Positions 25,803 to 34,355 of a stretch of 64,000 nt of DNA are shown in pieces; position 1 is the stretch's first letter, and every line of letters starts with the position of its first letter. The stretch lies in contig NC_067205.1 in NCBI RefSeq assembly GCF_026262505.1, forward strand, positions 17,856,001-17,920,000. The letters run 5' to 3'. The notes under the pieces were generated by a model, which was given only the letters and a program-made list of their open reading frames with translations, made no database searches and was not told the origin of the DNA. Position numbers and translations under genes: made by a program. This DNA is from Trichomonas vaginalis G3 (lineage: Eukaryota > Parabasalia > Trichomonadida > Trichomonadidae).

Positions 25803-28800
25803 ATGTATCGGAAGTTGTCTAAGTTAGAACACTCGGAAATAAAACAACTTCTTACAGAAGCTAACATAGATGTTGCAAAGCATTACGCAACAAACAAAAA
25901 AGCACTCGCTGACTTCATTAAAGACTATAATGGTGCAATAAGTTATGATAGAATTCATGAGTTCATAAAGCCGCAACGCGGCGAGGACGAAGTCCATGCA
26001 ATAGCATTTCCTTTAAATGACGTTGCTATTGACTTATATCATAGACGTTCAGTACCTCATGAAGTAAGAAGAGAGATGTTTGACATAACAAATGCAAACG
26101 TTGGTGAAACAAGAAGAAGAGACGACACACTGAAACAACAGAGAAGAGAGATGTTTAAAAGTGCTATAGAACAAGTTCGCAAAGCTAACGATGTCATTCG
26201 TTCCATTGACGACAAACCAAAAGAAGGTGAGAGATGGTTAAAGAAAGATGAAGAGAATAGGAAGAGAAATGTGAAGTCAGGCAATAGACTCATTGACTTT
26301 AACATCGAAGCTTTAGATGAACCAAACAGAGACTACTTACACAAACATTTCGGTAAGGTTTTCATGAGACTCTTAGAGAAAATTAAAATAAACTCACAAC
26401 AAAGATGGATGGTATGTTATAAACTTGGTGGAAAGTATGAATGTTCTACGTTAAACCTCAATAATATTGGAACACTACTACATCAGCTCTTGAAGGAGAA
26501 CTTTATATCAGAGATAGAAGCAAATGCTGCAGGTATTGTTGAAATGCACTATGACTTCTTCTTGACAAACATAAAGAATCTTACCGAAATAAAGATGTAT
26601 GATTTAACAGAATATGAAGGCTTAACGATGTCAGATGTAAAGAAAGGCAAACCAAAAAAGAGACCATATAGAGATGAAAGCACACTGACAAATGACCAGA
26701 AAGCCATTTTGGAAGCTCTTAAGCAAACAGGAAACCCAGCACTTATAGAAAGCTTTTGGAAAGATAATGGTGAAAAGAAGTTTTATAAGAAGAGAAGCGG
26801 TCAGTTCTGGAAGTATCTTTGCACATTACCTATAAATCTTGAACGCTACCAAATCTTCAATGAACTGAACAAAAGAACTGCAACACTTATGACAGAAGAT
26901 AACTGCTTCGTTTATGCTTGCATTCAGGCTGGAGTAAATGGAGAGACTATTGACCACATGAGAGAAGTCATTCGTGTTAGAGACTTTCCTCAAAGTAAAG
27001 TACAAGAAATTTCTGACGCAACAGGTATAGCATTTAATGTTACCATTGGTTATTTCAATGACTCAAGACATAATGAAATAAAGAGATACATACCAAAAGA
27101 ATGTGAAACTGTTCGAACTATTGACTTACTTCTTGTTGAAGACCACTACATGCTAAACGAAAGATTACCAATGACAACATATTTCATTCGCAACTATATA
27201 GAAATCTTGAAGGAGTGTGGTGGAATGAACATTGAAAAACAGAAGAAAATATATACAATGAGAGATGGTAAATACATTGTTCGCATGGATAGAACTACAC
27301 CGCTATGGGATGTTATGAAAACATTGTGGGAGTGCAAATATTTCGAACCTATTTCTTATGGAGAACTTTTCACATATACGACTGACTTATATAAACAGAA
27401 CCTTGCACCATTTAAAGATTTGACATATGCTCCAAAGTATTGTGTACAACTGAAGAAGAAAGCAGAGTCAAAAGAAGTAAATAAAAATAAGTGCAAGTTC
27501 ATTCCTGAGCATGTTTTCTTTGCTGACTTTGAGTGTAGTACCGATGGCTTTCATAAAGCTTTTAACATATGTTACGACAATGAAGATGGTTCAGTGAGTG
27601 AAAGCATTTGGGGTCAGAACTGTGCAACAGAATTTTTGGAACGACTTCCTGACAAGAGTTTAATATATTTCCATAACCTCAGTTATGATATAAACTTCAT
27701 CTTAAGACACATGACAGAAGTGAAAGGAACTCCCATCATTAAAGGTTCACGAACAATGCAAGTAACTGGCTTATATAAAGGAAGGGCAATTATTATAAAA
27801 GACTCTTACAGTGTTATAAATAAGAAGCTTAAACTATTTCCTGCTATGTTTAACTTACAAACAGGACCGAAAGAAGTATTTCCATACAACTACTACAGCA
27901 GTGTTTTGTTAGCAAATGACAACAGAACTGGTGTCATTTCTGAAGCGTGTAAGTTTATCAGGGATGCAGATACGTTCATGAAGAACATAGATTCCATCAA
28001 AGGTTGCAGAATAGATAAGAACCACTTCGACTTAGAAAAATATAGCTCATTTTATTGCAAACAAGATGTAAGAATTTTAAGAGAAGGTTTTGTTAAGTTC
28101 CGCAATGACATATTGAAAGAATTTGATTTAAACGTTTATGACTACGTTAGTATTTGTTCTATTGCTAACAAATTGTTTGAGAACAGAGTATACTTCCCGA
28201 ATGGAAATTTATATGACCTCTCAAATAAACCAAGAGAATTTATTTCACGCTGTATTCAAGGTGGAAGATGTATGTTGTCAGATAACATTAAACAAAAGAG
28301 CGAAAAGAAACTCATTGCTGACTTCGACGCTGTTTCATTATATCCATCCGCTATAGCAAGATTGTATACTTTAGAAGGTATTCCAAAGGTTATGAAGAAA
28401 GAAATGTTAAGCACAGAGTATCTCATGAGACATTTATTCGATGACGACCAAAAGGAACCCATTGGTGAAAAGTTTATGTCTGGCTTCTTTGTTCTCATTA
28501 AGATAACAGAGATTGGAATACATAGACACTTTCCTTTAATAGTTTGTGACCCTGAACTAAATCCAGAACTTAACGTTCCCAGAAGTTCAAACACTTGCTG
28601 TCTCATGTATGTTGACCATATAACATTACAAGACCTCATAAAATATCAAGGTGTCAAATGTGAAGTGTTGCAAGGATACTATTACGATGGAAACAGAGAT
28701 ATTAGAATAAGAGATGAAGTAAAGAAGTTGTTTGAGTTAAGGTTAAAGTATAAGAAAGAAGGAAATCCTTTGCAAGAAAATATAAAGCTCATTCTGAACA

Positions 28801-29582
28801 GTATTTATGGCAAAACTATTCTATCTCCTATTGAGTCAAAAATAACCATAGTAAATGACAAAGATGCTATAAGATATGCCATCAGAAACTACAACCATAT
28901 AGTGAAGTTCGAAGGTTTGGATGGTTCAGATAAAACTATTTTCAAGCTAACGAAAAGCATTTGCAGACACTTTACCTTCTGTCCACTTGGTGTTAACATT
29001 CTGTCAATGTCGAAGAGAATAATGTGTGAAGTATTCTGTACTGCTGAGGACTTAGGAATGGACATCTTTTATAGCGACACCGACAGTATGCATCTCTACA
29101 ATGAAGATATCCCTCGTTTAGCTGAAGAGTTTGAGAAACGTTATGGAAGAGTTCTCATTGGTAAAAACCTTGGTCAATTTCATAGCGACTTTGCAGAAAT
29201 CACACCTGGAAAACAAAGTTTAGCATACAAGTCAATATTTTGTGGAAAGAAGACTTACATAGACTTACTCACGAACGATTTAAATGAAGTTGCATTTCAC
29301 TGCAGAATGAAAGGCGTGAAGCAAGATGTTATTGCTTTAACCGCTAATGAAATGTTTCCTGACTCTGTTCAGTGTTTCTATGATGAAGATAAAGGTTTAA
29401 TGATTCCGCAAGGAAAATTTGACAAAGACTCTGAGTTCAGTGTTATGAAACTTTACAAAGCACTTCATGATGGTCAAGAGATTGGATTTGACTTATGTAA
29501 GTCTTCTTGTCCTTGCTTTGCTGAAAAGTTTAACTTTTCTATTCAGACTAAGACTTCATTCATAAGAAAGCTTAAGTTCTGA
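25803..29582 (+). CDS. pPolB: Protein-primed family B DNA polymerase
   Basis: 1259 residues, intact. After a ~560-residue N-terminal extension come the 3'-5' exonuclease motifs: ExoI FFADFECSTD (~574), ExoII FHNLSYDINF (~625) and ExoIII YCKQDVRIL (~752). The polymerase motifs follow: A DFDAVSLYPS (~840), B KLILNSIYGKT (~996) and C YSDTDS (~1091). This is the hallmark replication enzyme of Mavericks, thought to copy the linear element from protein-primed ends. The segment KPQRGEDEV near residue 57 is encoded by a double-hairpin palindrome. Maverick 2 has an in-frame deletion removing the exonuclease and motif A. Confidence 0.95.
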   Translation: MYRKLSKLEHSEIKQLLTEANIDVAKHYATNKKALADFIKDYNGAISYDRIHEFIKPQRGEDEVHAIAFPLNDVAIDLYHRRSVPHEVRREMFDITNANVGETRRRDDTLKQQRREMFKSAIEQVRKANDVIRSIDDKPKEGERWLKKDEENRKRNVKSGNRLIDFNIEALDEPNRDYLHKHFGKVFMRLLEKIKINSQQRWMVCYKLGGKYECSTLNLNNIGTLLHQLLKENFISEIEANAAGIVEMHYDFFLTNIKNLTEIKMYDLTEYEGLTMSDVKKGKPKKRPYRDESTLTNDQKAILEALKQTGNPALIESFWKDNGEKKFYKKRSGQFWKYLCTLPINLERYQIFNELNKRTATLMTEDNCFVYACIQAGVNGETIDHMREVIRVRDFPQSKVQEISDATGIAFNVTIGYFNDSRHNEIKRYIPKECETVRTIDLLLVEDHYMLNERLPMTTYFIRNYIEILKECGGMNIEKQKKIYTMRDGKYIVRMDRTTPLWDVMKTLWECKYFEPISYGELFTYTTDLYKQNLAPFKDLTYAPKYCVQLKKKAESKEVNKNKCKFIPEHVFFADFECSTDGFHKAFNICYDNEDGSVSESIWGQNCATEFLERLPDKSLIYFHNLSYDINFILRHMTEVKGTPIIKGSRTMQVTGLYKGRAIIIKDSYSVINKKLKLFPAMFNLQTGPKEVFPYNYYSSVLLANDNRTGVISEACKFIRDADTFMKNIDSIKGCRIDKNHFDLEKYSSFYCKQDVRILREGFVKFRNDILKEFDLNVYDYVSICSIANKLFENRVYFPNGNLYDLSNKPREFISRCIQGGRCMLSDNIKQKSEKKLIADFDAVSLYPSAIARLYTLEGIPKVMKKEMLSTEYLMRHLFDDDQKEPIGEKFMSGFFVLIKITEIGIHRHFPLIVCDPELNPELNVPRSSNTCCLMYVDHITLQDLIKYQGVKCEVLQGYYYDGNRDIRIRDEVKKLFELRLKYKKEGNPLQENIKLILNSIYGKTILSPIESKITIVNDKDAIRYAIRNYNHIVKFEGLDGSDKTIFKLTKSICRHFTFCPLGVNILSMSKRIMCEVFCTAEDLGMDIFYSDTDSMHLYNEDIPRLAEEFEKRYGRVLIGKNLGQFHSDFAEITPGKQSLAYKSIFCGKKTYIDLLTNDLNEVAFHCRMKGVKQDVIALTANEMFPDSVQCFYDEDKGLMIPQGKFDKDSEFSVMKLYKALHDGQEIGFDLCKSSCPCFAEKFNFSIQTKTSFIRKLKF
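25970..25995 (+). repeat. Double-hairpin palindromic insert inside the polymerase gene
   Basis: GCCGC-aa-cGCGGC, linker GA, GGAC-GAA-GTCC. The same motif occurs between genes at 48052-48077, so the coding copy is one member of a dispersed family. Maverick 2 has it too (43130-43155). Confidence 0.75.
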
Positions 29583-29652
29583 GGTCATGAATGAGAAAAA
29601 TAATAAGGTCATTTATTTTTGTCAGCAATGAGGTCATTCGTGATAAAAATAA

Positions 29653-29677
29653 GCCGCTAGCGGCAAGGGCGAAGCCC
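29653..29677 (+). repeat. Double-hairpin palindromic element after the polymerase gene
   Basis: GCCGC-ta-GCGGC, linker AA, GGGC-GAA-GCCC, flanked by three copies of ATGAGGTCATT. Present also in Maverick 2 (41500-41524). Lies between convergent gene ends. Confidence 0.8.
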
Positions 29678-29687
29678 ATGAGGTCAT

Positions 29688-30545
29688 TTACAATACTGCG
29701 ATGGTAGAGTTTAAGAGTTGTGCTTCAATGTAGAGACAGTCCTTATGGTCTGGAGGTAAGAACACTGGGCAGTTATGGTCATGAGTGGAGAACATGTCTA
29801 TCCAAAACTCACGATTGAAGCCAGTTAATTTATAGTATTTAGGGTTAGGAAGTGGTGAAGTTCTTGTATGACCAATGAACTCATTTTCAACTCCCTTACT
29901 TAAGTTTGAATATAATATAGCTTGCTTTCTATCCCAAATGCCAGGTGTTACAATCTTTGAAAATTCATTTTTCCTCGGAAGCATTGCATCATAATTGAAA
30001 ACATTCTTGAAATCATCACTTGGTTCAGAGATTTGAAATCTTATACGTAATGGATTTTCTTTCTCTTTAGCGACTTCATTGAATGGTGAGAATACAACAA
30101 ACTGACAGTCATGTGTTCCATCTTCATTTTCATTAAATTCATAATGAAAGTCTATAAGTTGTGGCTGACTACCTTCTTCTTTCAGTTGTGCAAGAAACTC
30201 ACGTAAAGGCTGTAAAGTTTGTACTTCAATGTTGAACTTTTTCTCGAACATCTCATTAAATGAAATCATACATTGCAACAATGTTGTATCGTCTTTAAAG
30301 TATTTGTATATGTGAATGTTTTGGGCGCTTAAAGACTGTTCGTCATTTTCTATCTCGACTTGAAGTATAAAGTCAACCTTTCTGAAAGCACGTGTTATAT
30401 ACATAGATGTTATGCCAATGTACTTCTCTTCATTTATGTTCACAATCCAGTCTGTTGGAAACTTAAACGTTACTCTGTTCCCCTTTATTTTGACGTCAGG
30501 GTTTTCACTACTGAACGCAACAGTTAAAGGTATTTGTCTATACAT
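29688..30545 (-). CDS. Candidate virion structural protein (285 aa)
   Basis: Convergent with the polymerase. Beta-rich N-terminal half (NRVTFKFPTDWIVNINEEKY, DFILQVEIENDEQ), a helical middle and a C-terminal half containing FNREFWIDMFSTHDHNCPVF. No catalytic motif recognised; the His/Cys cluster is noted but does not match the adenovirus-type protease triad. It is next to the major capsid cluster, so a structural or assembly role is plausible. The Maverick 2 copy (40636-41488) is frameshifted. Confidence 0.5.
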   Translation of the reverse strand: MYRQIPLTVAFSSENPDVKIKGNRVTFKFPTDWIVNINEEKYIGITSMYITRAFRKVDFILQVEIENDEQSLSAQNIHIYKYFKDDTTLLQCMISFNEMFEKKFNIEVQTLQPLREFLAQLKEEGSQPQLIDFHYEFNENEDGTHDCQFVVFSPFNEVAKEKENPLRIRFQISEPSDDFKNVFNYDAMLPRKNEFSKIVTPGIWDRKQAILYSNLSKGVENEFIGHTRTSPLPNPKYYKLTGFNREFWIDMFSTHDHNCPVFLPPDHKDCLYIEAQLLNSTIAVL

Positions 30546-30569
30546 TTAGTTCCAATAAAAATAAACCAT

Positions 30570-30830
30570 TTACTCTTTCTTCACTTCAGCTTCTTTAGCT
30601 TTTGCTTCAGCTTCTTCTCTAGCTTTCTTCGCCAGCAAACGTGGGTTCTTTTGTCTTCCAGCAGCTAATGCAGCTAGTTGTTTTTCACTAAGTTTTCTCT
30701 TTGGTCTCTCTGGCTTTTGTTCTTGTTTTTGTTCCTTCAGTTCGGATAAAATTTGCTCACTAATTTCTTTCTTCAATGCTTCAACATCTATGACCCCTTG
30801 GGTCTTGTCCGTAGGGCTTGTCTGAGTCAT
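30570..30830 (-). CDS. Small Lys/Glu-rich protein, candidate core or scaffold (86 aa)
   Basis: Start at the ATG at 30830 (MTQTSPTD). It is highly charged: KPERPKRKLSEKQLAALAAG then RLLAKKAREEAEAKAKEAEV, so a basic patch is followed by an alanine-rich coiled helix. The early segment DKTQGV is encoded by palindromic sequence at 30792-30817. It may bind DNA or act as an assembly scaffold; nothing decides between these. Divergent from 30876 across 45 bp. The Maverick 2 copy (40350-40611) has several indels. Confidence 0.5.
   Translation of the reverse strand: MTQTSPTDKTQGVIDVEALKKEISEQILSELKEQKQEQKPERPKRKLSEKQLAALAAGRQKNPRLLAKKAREEAEAKAKEAEVKKE
30792..30817 (-). repeat. Double-hairpin palindromic sequence within 30570-30830
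   Basis: On the minus strand GCCC-tac-GGaC, linker AA, GACCC-aa-GGGGTC: two hairpins separated by two bases as in the other members. Confidence 0.6.
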
Positions 30831-30875
30831 TTGACTGCAGATAAAAAACAAAATTAAAACTTTAACCGATGTAAA

Positions 30876-31304
30876 ATGAGCTTGTCAAAATCAGAGCGAG
30901 AGTCTATTATATTAAATGACGCAAGAGGAATACAACATCCTTTCTATTACGTAAGTCAGAGTAAAGATGGTAAAATATACGTAAGAAAAAGAAAGGTTCC
31001 ATTAGCGAATGCAGAAAGCGACAACATTAAGGTGTATGGCACTGAGGGCGAAACCCATGTTAAGCCTTCTATTCAAACTGAAAAGTCAATAGAACCAGAA
31101 GAAAAGAAGCCAGATGTACTTTCAATAACAAACCAAGAGCTTATTGCAAAGTTCGTGAATTTCATTGAAAAACAAACCGAGTCAAAGAACCCTGACCCAC
31201 CAGTGAAAGAAGTTGAGACAAAAGAGAATGTACAGTTCATTGAAAATGTCAAGAAACAACTTCCACCACGAATGCCAAGAAGAAGAGTGAGAATAATGAA
31301 GTAA
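30876..31304 (+). CDS. Hypothetical Maverick protein with short 'KDGK-RK' module (142 aa)
   Basis: Residues ~21-42 (PFYYVSQSKDGKIYVRKRKV) match in pattern a segment of the small gene at 33441 (GFYVHTMKDGRVQFRKIKQP), suggesting a shared mini-domain. The rest is Glu/Lys-rich with a helix (LIAKFVNFIEKQTESK) and a basic end (PPRMPRRRVRIMK). It lies immediately upstream of the major capsid gene and in the same direction, so it is probably part of the virion module. The Maverick 2 copy (39878-40304) has frameshifts. Confidence 0.55.
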   Translation: MSLSKSERESIILNDARGIQHPFYYVSQSKDGKIYVRKRKVPLANAESDNIKVYGTEGETHVKPSIQTEKSIEPEEKKPDVLSITNQELIAKFVNFIEKQTESKNPDPPVKEVETKENVQFIENVKKQLPPRMPRRRVRIMK

Positions 31305-31331
31305 ATAGATATTTTTATCCGAAGTAAATAC

Positions 31332-32906
31332 ATGCAGAACGAACAGTTAAACGAATTTACTCCAGCAGAGCATATTCATCAGATTCGCTCATATTTCGAT
31401 ATCATAGACAATGAAGTTCAAATTGGTGACACTAATAGAAAATATTCTGACGCAAAGATTCCATCACAACCTGGAACTGCTAAAGATAACACATGGGTAA
31501 CATTCAATCTCTCACCTCCTGGTGAAAATATGTTGGACCTTTACAATACATTCATTACGTATAAAATGGAAGGTCAATTTATTGTAGATAAAGAAATTGG
31601 TTCAGGTTCCAATAAAACAAACCCACCAGGATTTTGGATTGGTTTCGATGACGCTTTCTATGCAGTTGCTGGATATCAAATCCTTGCAAATGGTCGTATC
31701 GTATATTCTCAAGACAACGCAAGAGAAGAAGCATATATAACTTCAAACTCACAAACTACCGAACAAATAAAGAAAGTAGATGTTTTCTCAAAGACTCGAC
31801 ATGAAGATGTATGGAGTCATTCGGGAACATGCAGAACAGGACAAATTGTTAGTGGTCCAATTACAGCAGGAAAATCATTTGATTTTAAGCTTCGTTTACG
31901 AATTCCTGTTAGAAGATTCCTTCCATTAGAAGCTATTCGATTTATTCCAGCTTTTGCAGGAAACATTCAGCTTAAAGTAAAGTTCAGTAGCGACGCCTTA
32001 CAATGCACATCTATATCTGTAAATGATATCATTGCTTTCAATCCAACTCTTAAAGTTGCATTTGCTTCAGATTCAAATCCACCGACAAATAAATTTGTTC
32101 CATGGAATGAACCATTCACTATGATAACGAAGGCAGTAGAAGCTAGTGGAACAGTTACTATTACAACTGTAACCCAGCAACTATTTCGAACAAAGATGGA
32201 TTTTAATGAATGTTTCATTCATCCAAAGTCATTCTCTTTAGACCCTAACATTTATACAGAACTTGTAGAACATTATACAAACGAGGCTTTATGTTTTCCT
32301 GTTAAAGTTATGGATTGGATTCCTATGGACGGTTCATTCTCAAAGAATACAGATAGTTCAAGTGCAACATTTACAGCAGCTTATACGCCTATTAATGTTA
32401 AAAGTATTTGGGCACTATTTAGAAAGAAAGACAACTATTATGTTAATTTTGAGAACCCTAAGTTTAAATATCTTCAGCTTTCCATGGGAGCTTATGGAAA
32501 TATGCCTGCAGAACCTGAAAAATCATATGGACCTGTATTTTATGAAATGGTTGCGAACGCTTGCAATACAAACAATGATATGATAGGATTTAATGAAGAT
32601 GTTATGAGGTCATTGGTGGATGATGGTAGTGTGGAACATAAATGGGATAGCTATGACAACACACATTTCTTATGTGGTTTTCCAACAGAAGTGGACTTTT
32701 GCTTCCAGCAAGGTCAAACATCTACTGCTCCAATAACATACAAATTGTCTGTTAAAGGACCTATTGAACTAGCAACTGAAAATGTACCAAAGCCACTTAT
32801 TGGATTTATGAGGGATTGTTGCTTTGCCATTCAGGTGCGTGCTAATGGAATCCCAATAATAAGATTAGATGACTATAACTTAGCTACGGACGACAGTGAA
32901 GAATAA
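31332..32906 (+). CDS. MCP: Candidate major capsid protein (double jelly-roll type)
   Basis: 524 residues, the largest beta-rich protein of the element. Features seen: an N-terminal arm; TWVTFNLSPPGENMLDLYNT; FDFKLRLRIPVRRFLPLEAI followed by PAFAGNIQLKVKF; and a C-terminal IPIIRLDDYNL. The 'framework plus IPL..' pattern and length fit the Polinton/virophage major capsid family, as does the position beside other virion genes. It is the assignment I would test first by structure prediction. Start at the ATG at 31332 after TTTTTATCCGAAGTAAATAC. Intact here, frameshifted in Maverick 2 (38280-39849). Confidence 0.7.
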   Translation: MQNEQLNEFTPAEHIHQIRSYFDIIDNEVQIGDTNRKYSDAKIPSQPGTAKDNTWVTFNLSPPGENMLDLYNTFITYKMEGQFIVDKEIGSGSNKTNPPGFWIGFDDAFYAVAGYQILANGRIVYSQDNAREEAYITSNSQTTEQIKKVDVFSKTRHEDVWSHSGTCRTGQIVSGPITAGKSFDFKLRLRIPVRRFLPLEAIRFIPAFAGNIQLKVKFSSDALQCTSISVNDIIAFNPTLKVAFASDSNPPTNKFVPWNEPFTMITKAVEASGTVTITTVTQQLFRTKMDFNECFIHPKSFSLDPNIYTELVEHYTNEALCFPVKVMDWIPMDGSFSKNTDSSSATFTAAYTPINVKSIWALFRKKDNYYVNFENPKFKYLQLSMGAYGNMPAEPEKSYGPVFYEMVANACNTNNDMIGFNEDVMRSLVDDGSVEHKWDSYDNTHFLCGFPTEVDFCFQQGQTSTAPITYKLSVKGPIELATENVPKPLIGFMRDCCFAIQVRANGIPIIRLDDYNLATDDSEE

Positions 32907-32936
32907 AGGATGAACGTTTATTTTTAAAGCTTATAA

Positions 32937-33392
32937 ATGAGTTCTTCATCAAGCTCTCGTGAACCTTCACCATCTATGAAACAAACTTTACCAAACGATT
33001 ATGGAGCACCTATTGAATATTTCTTACGAGCTGCACAATGGCAAAGAGCAGTCTCACCAAGGTTAGGTGTTCCACCAGCTCCTGTCAAAAATAGCATTTG
33101 GTCAAGTCCTTATATAAAATATGGTCTCCCACTAGGTTTGCTAGCTACAGCAGGAGCAGTTATGATGTTGAAAAGAAATAAAGCAAATGTTGTAAATAAT
33201 ACTGAAGTAGCTGAAGTTAAACAAACTCCACCTTCGCCAAAACCAACGCCTTCACAAGCAAAACCTTCAATGACTCCTGAACCTATGAAAGTACAAACTC
33301 CTGTTCAAAAGTCAACTCCTAAACCGACTCCAACATTTAAACCAGAACCTACTCCTCAAATAAATCGTAAAACACCTGCGTTTCCTTACTGA
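32937..33392 (+). CDS. Pro-rich single-pass membrane protein, candidate minor virion protein (151 aa)
   Basis: An N-terminal Ser-rich segment, then a hydrophobic helix at about residues 60-80 (YIKYGLPLGLLATAGAVMML) with flanking basic residues, then a long Pro/Thr/Lys-rich tail (repeats such as PKPTPSQAKP). One membrane segment plus an extended tail suggests membrane interaction during entry or assembly. This is inferred from topology. It lies 30 bp after the capsid gene with a TTATAAATG start. Intact homologue at 37791-38249. Confidence 0.6.
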   Translation: MSSSSSSREPSPSMKQTLPNDYGAPIEYFLRAAQWQRAVSPRLGVPPAPVKNSIWSSPYIKYGLPLGLLATAGAVMMLKRNKANVVNNTEVAEVKQTPPSPKPTPSQAKPSMTPEPMKVQTPVQKSTPKPTPTFKPEPTPQINRKTPAFPY

Positions 33393-33440
33393 AAAAATAA
33401 CGTTATTTTTATTTAATATTAAAATTTTTATTTGATTGAA

Positions 33441-33677
33441 ATGACAAATAAAGTCACTGAAGCAATGAAACAAAAGTTTTTGGTAGAATACATTAAATCA
33501 GGAGCGGTTCCAGAAGGTTTTTACGTTCATACTATGAAGGATGGTAGAGTTCAGTTTAGAAAGATAAAGCAACCATTAGATAAAGAAGGAATTTTGAGAA
33601 AGATTAAACTTCATGAGGACAACATTGCTGAACTTAAGAAGAAGTTAGAAGAGTTGGAGAAAGGAAGAGAGTTATAA
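33441..33677 (+). CDS. Small coiled-coil protein with 'KDGR-RK' module, C-terminus rewritten by the terminal repeat (78 aa)
   Basis: ATG at 33441. It contains GFYVHTMKDGRVQFRKIKQP, then a coiled coil (ILRKIKLHEDNIAELKKKLE). The end differs between elements: here ...ELEKGREL, in Maverick 2 ...ELEKADDSEE. The Maverick 1 terminal repeat begins at 33661, exactly where the two diverge, so the last residues here come from terminal-repeat sequence. Function unknown; the same mini-module occurs in 30876-31304. Confidence 0.6.
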   Translation: MTNKVTEAMKQKFLVEYIKSGAVPEGFYVHTMKDGRVQFRKIKQPLDKEGILRKIKLHEDNIAELKKKLEELEKGREL

Positions 33678-34350
33678 AGCAATGAATTCAACAAGGTTAG
33701 AAATGAGGTTAGAAATCGGGTTAGATCTAACCTTCTACCCTAAATTTATTTTTGTGCTATGTTTTCATACGTGTGAGGGTGGTGATATCATTATTTTTAA
33801 GTTTATTTTTTAAGTTTATTTTTTATTTTATTTGGATGTAATGACAGAACAAAAGCAACTCATACAAATCAAAACATATAACAAACATACATTTAAACAT
33901 TTATTCTTCCTTCCTGAGCATAACATGTTCTTTCAAATACATCCGAGACCAGTTGACTTTTCATTGACTGTTTATAAAGATAGAAATAGTTATATCATTA
34001 AACCATACGATGACGAAGGTAAGTTATGTAAATTGTACGTTAAGAAGTTAGAGAAAGTTTATGGCTTCAAGTATGACTACAATAGGGTTAACACTGATGA
34101 TGAAGATATTGAGGAAAATTTATGAGAACATTAGTGAAGTTGTTAGTGAGAACGATAGTGAGAACGTTTATTTTTTACATTAGTGAGTTCGTTAGTGAAG
34201 TGGGTGGTGGTTTTGTAAATATTTAAGGTTAAGTTAGTGTTGTCGTTTGTGTTGTAAAATATACGTTAACGGTTTTGTAAAGTGTCAAATTCACAAGTAT
34301 TGGTTAAGGTGAAACGCAGTGCCACCATACACGACTTAACCATACTAACT
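33661..34350 (-). repeat. Maverick 1 right terminal inverted repeat (690 bp)
   Basis: Reverse complement of 12053-12742 with very few differences. Contains the second copy of the small terminal-repeat gene, the GGTTAGATCTAACC palindrome (33719) and the terminal hairpin (34297-34347). Confidence 0.9.
33841..34125 (+). CDS. Small terminal-repeat protein, right copy
   Basis: Encodes the same 94-residue protein as 12278-12562. Near-perfect identity of the two copies indicates recent gene conversion or terminal-repeat copying during replication. ATG at 33841, preceded by TTTTATTTTATTTGGATGTA. Being outward-facing at both ends, it would be transcribed toward the termini. Confidence 0.75.
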   Translation: MTEQKQLIQIKTYNKHTFKHLFFLPEHNMFFQIHPRPVDFSLTVYKDRNSYIIKPYDDEGKLCKLYVKKLEKVYGFKYDYNRVNTDDEDIEENL

Positions 34351-34355
34351 ATTGT
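34351..34355. repeat. Maverick 1 target-site duplication, right copy
   Basis: ATTGT, identical to 12048-12052. Confidence 0.85.

Larger units (their letters stand above)
12053..34350 (+). mobile_element. Maverick 1 (Polinton), 22.3 kb, nearly complete
   Basis: Ends are 690-bp terminal inverted repeats starting AGTTAGTATGG, flanked by a 5-bp duplication. It encodes the diagnostic Maverick set: protein-primed type B DNA polymerase (25803), retrovirus-like integrase (20180), packaging ATPase (14369) and candidate capsid genes. It also has KilA-N proteins and a phage-like fibre. Genes lie on both strands with spacers as short as 16 bp, a virus-like compactness. The ATPase, the fibre and one small gene (25005) are frameshifted or nonsense-mutated; the rest appear intact. 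No adenovirus-type protease was recognised. Confidence 0.93.
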
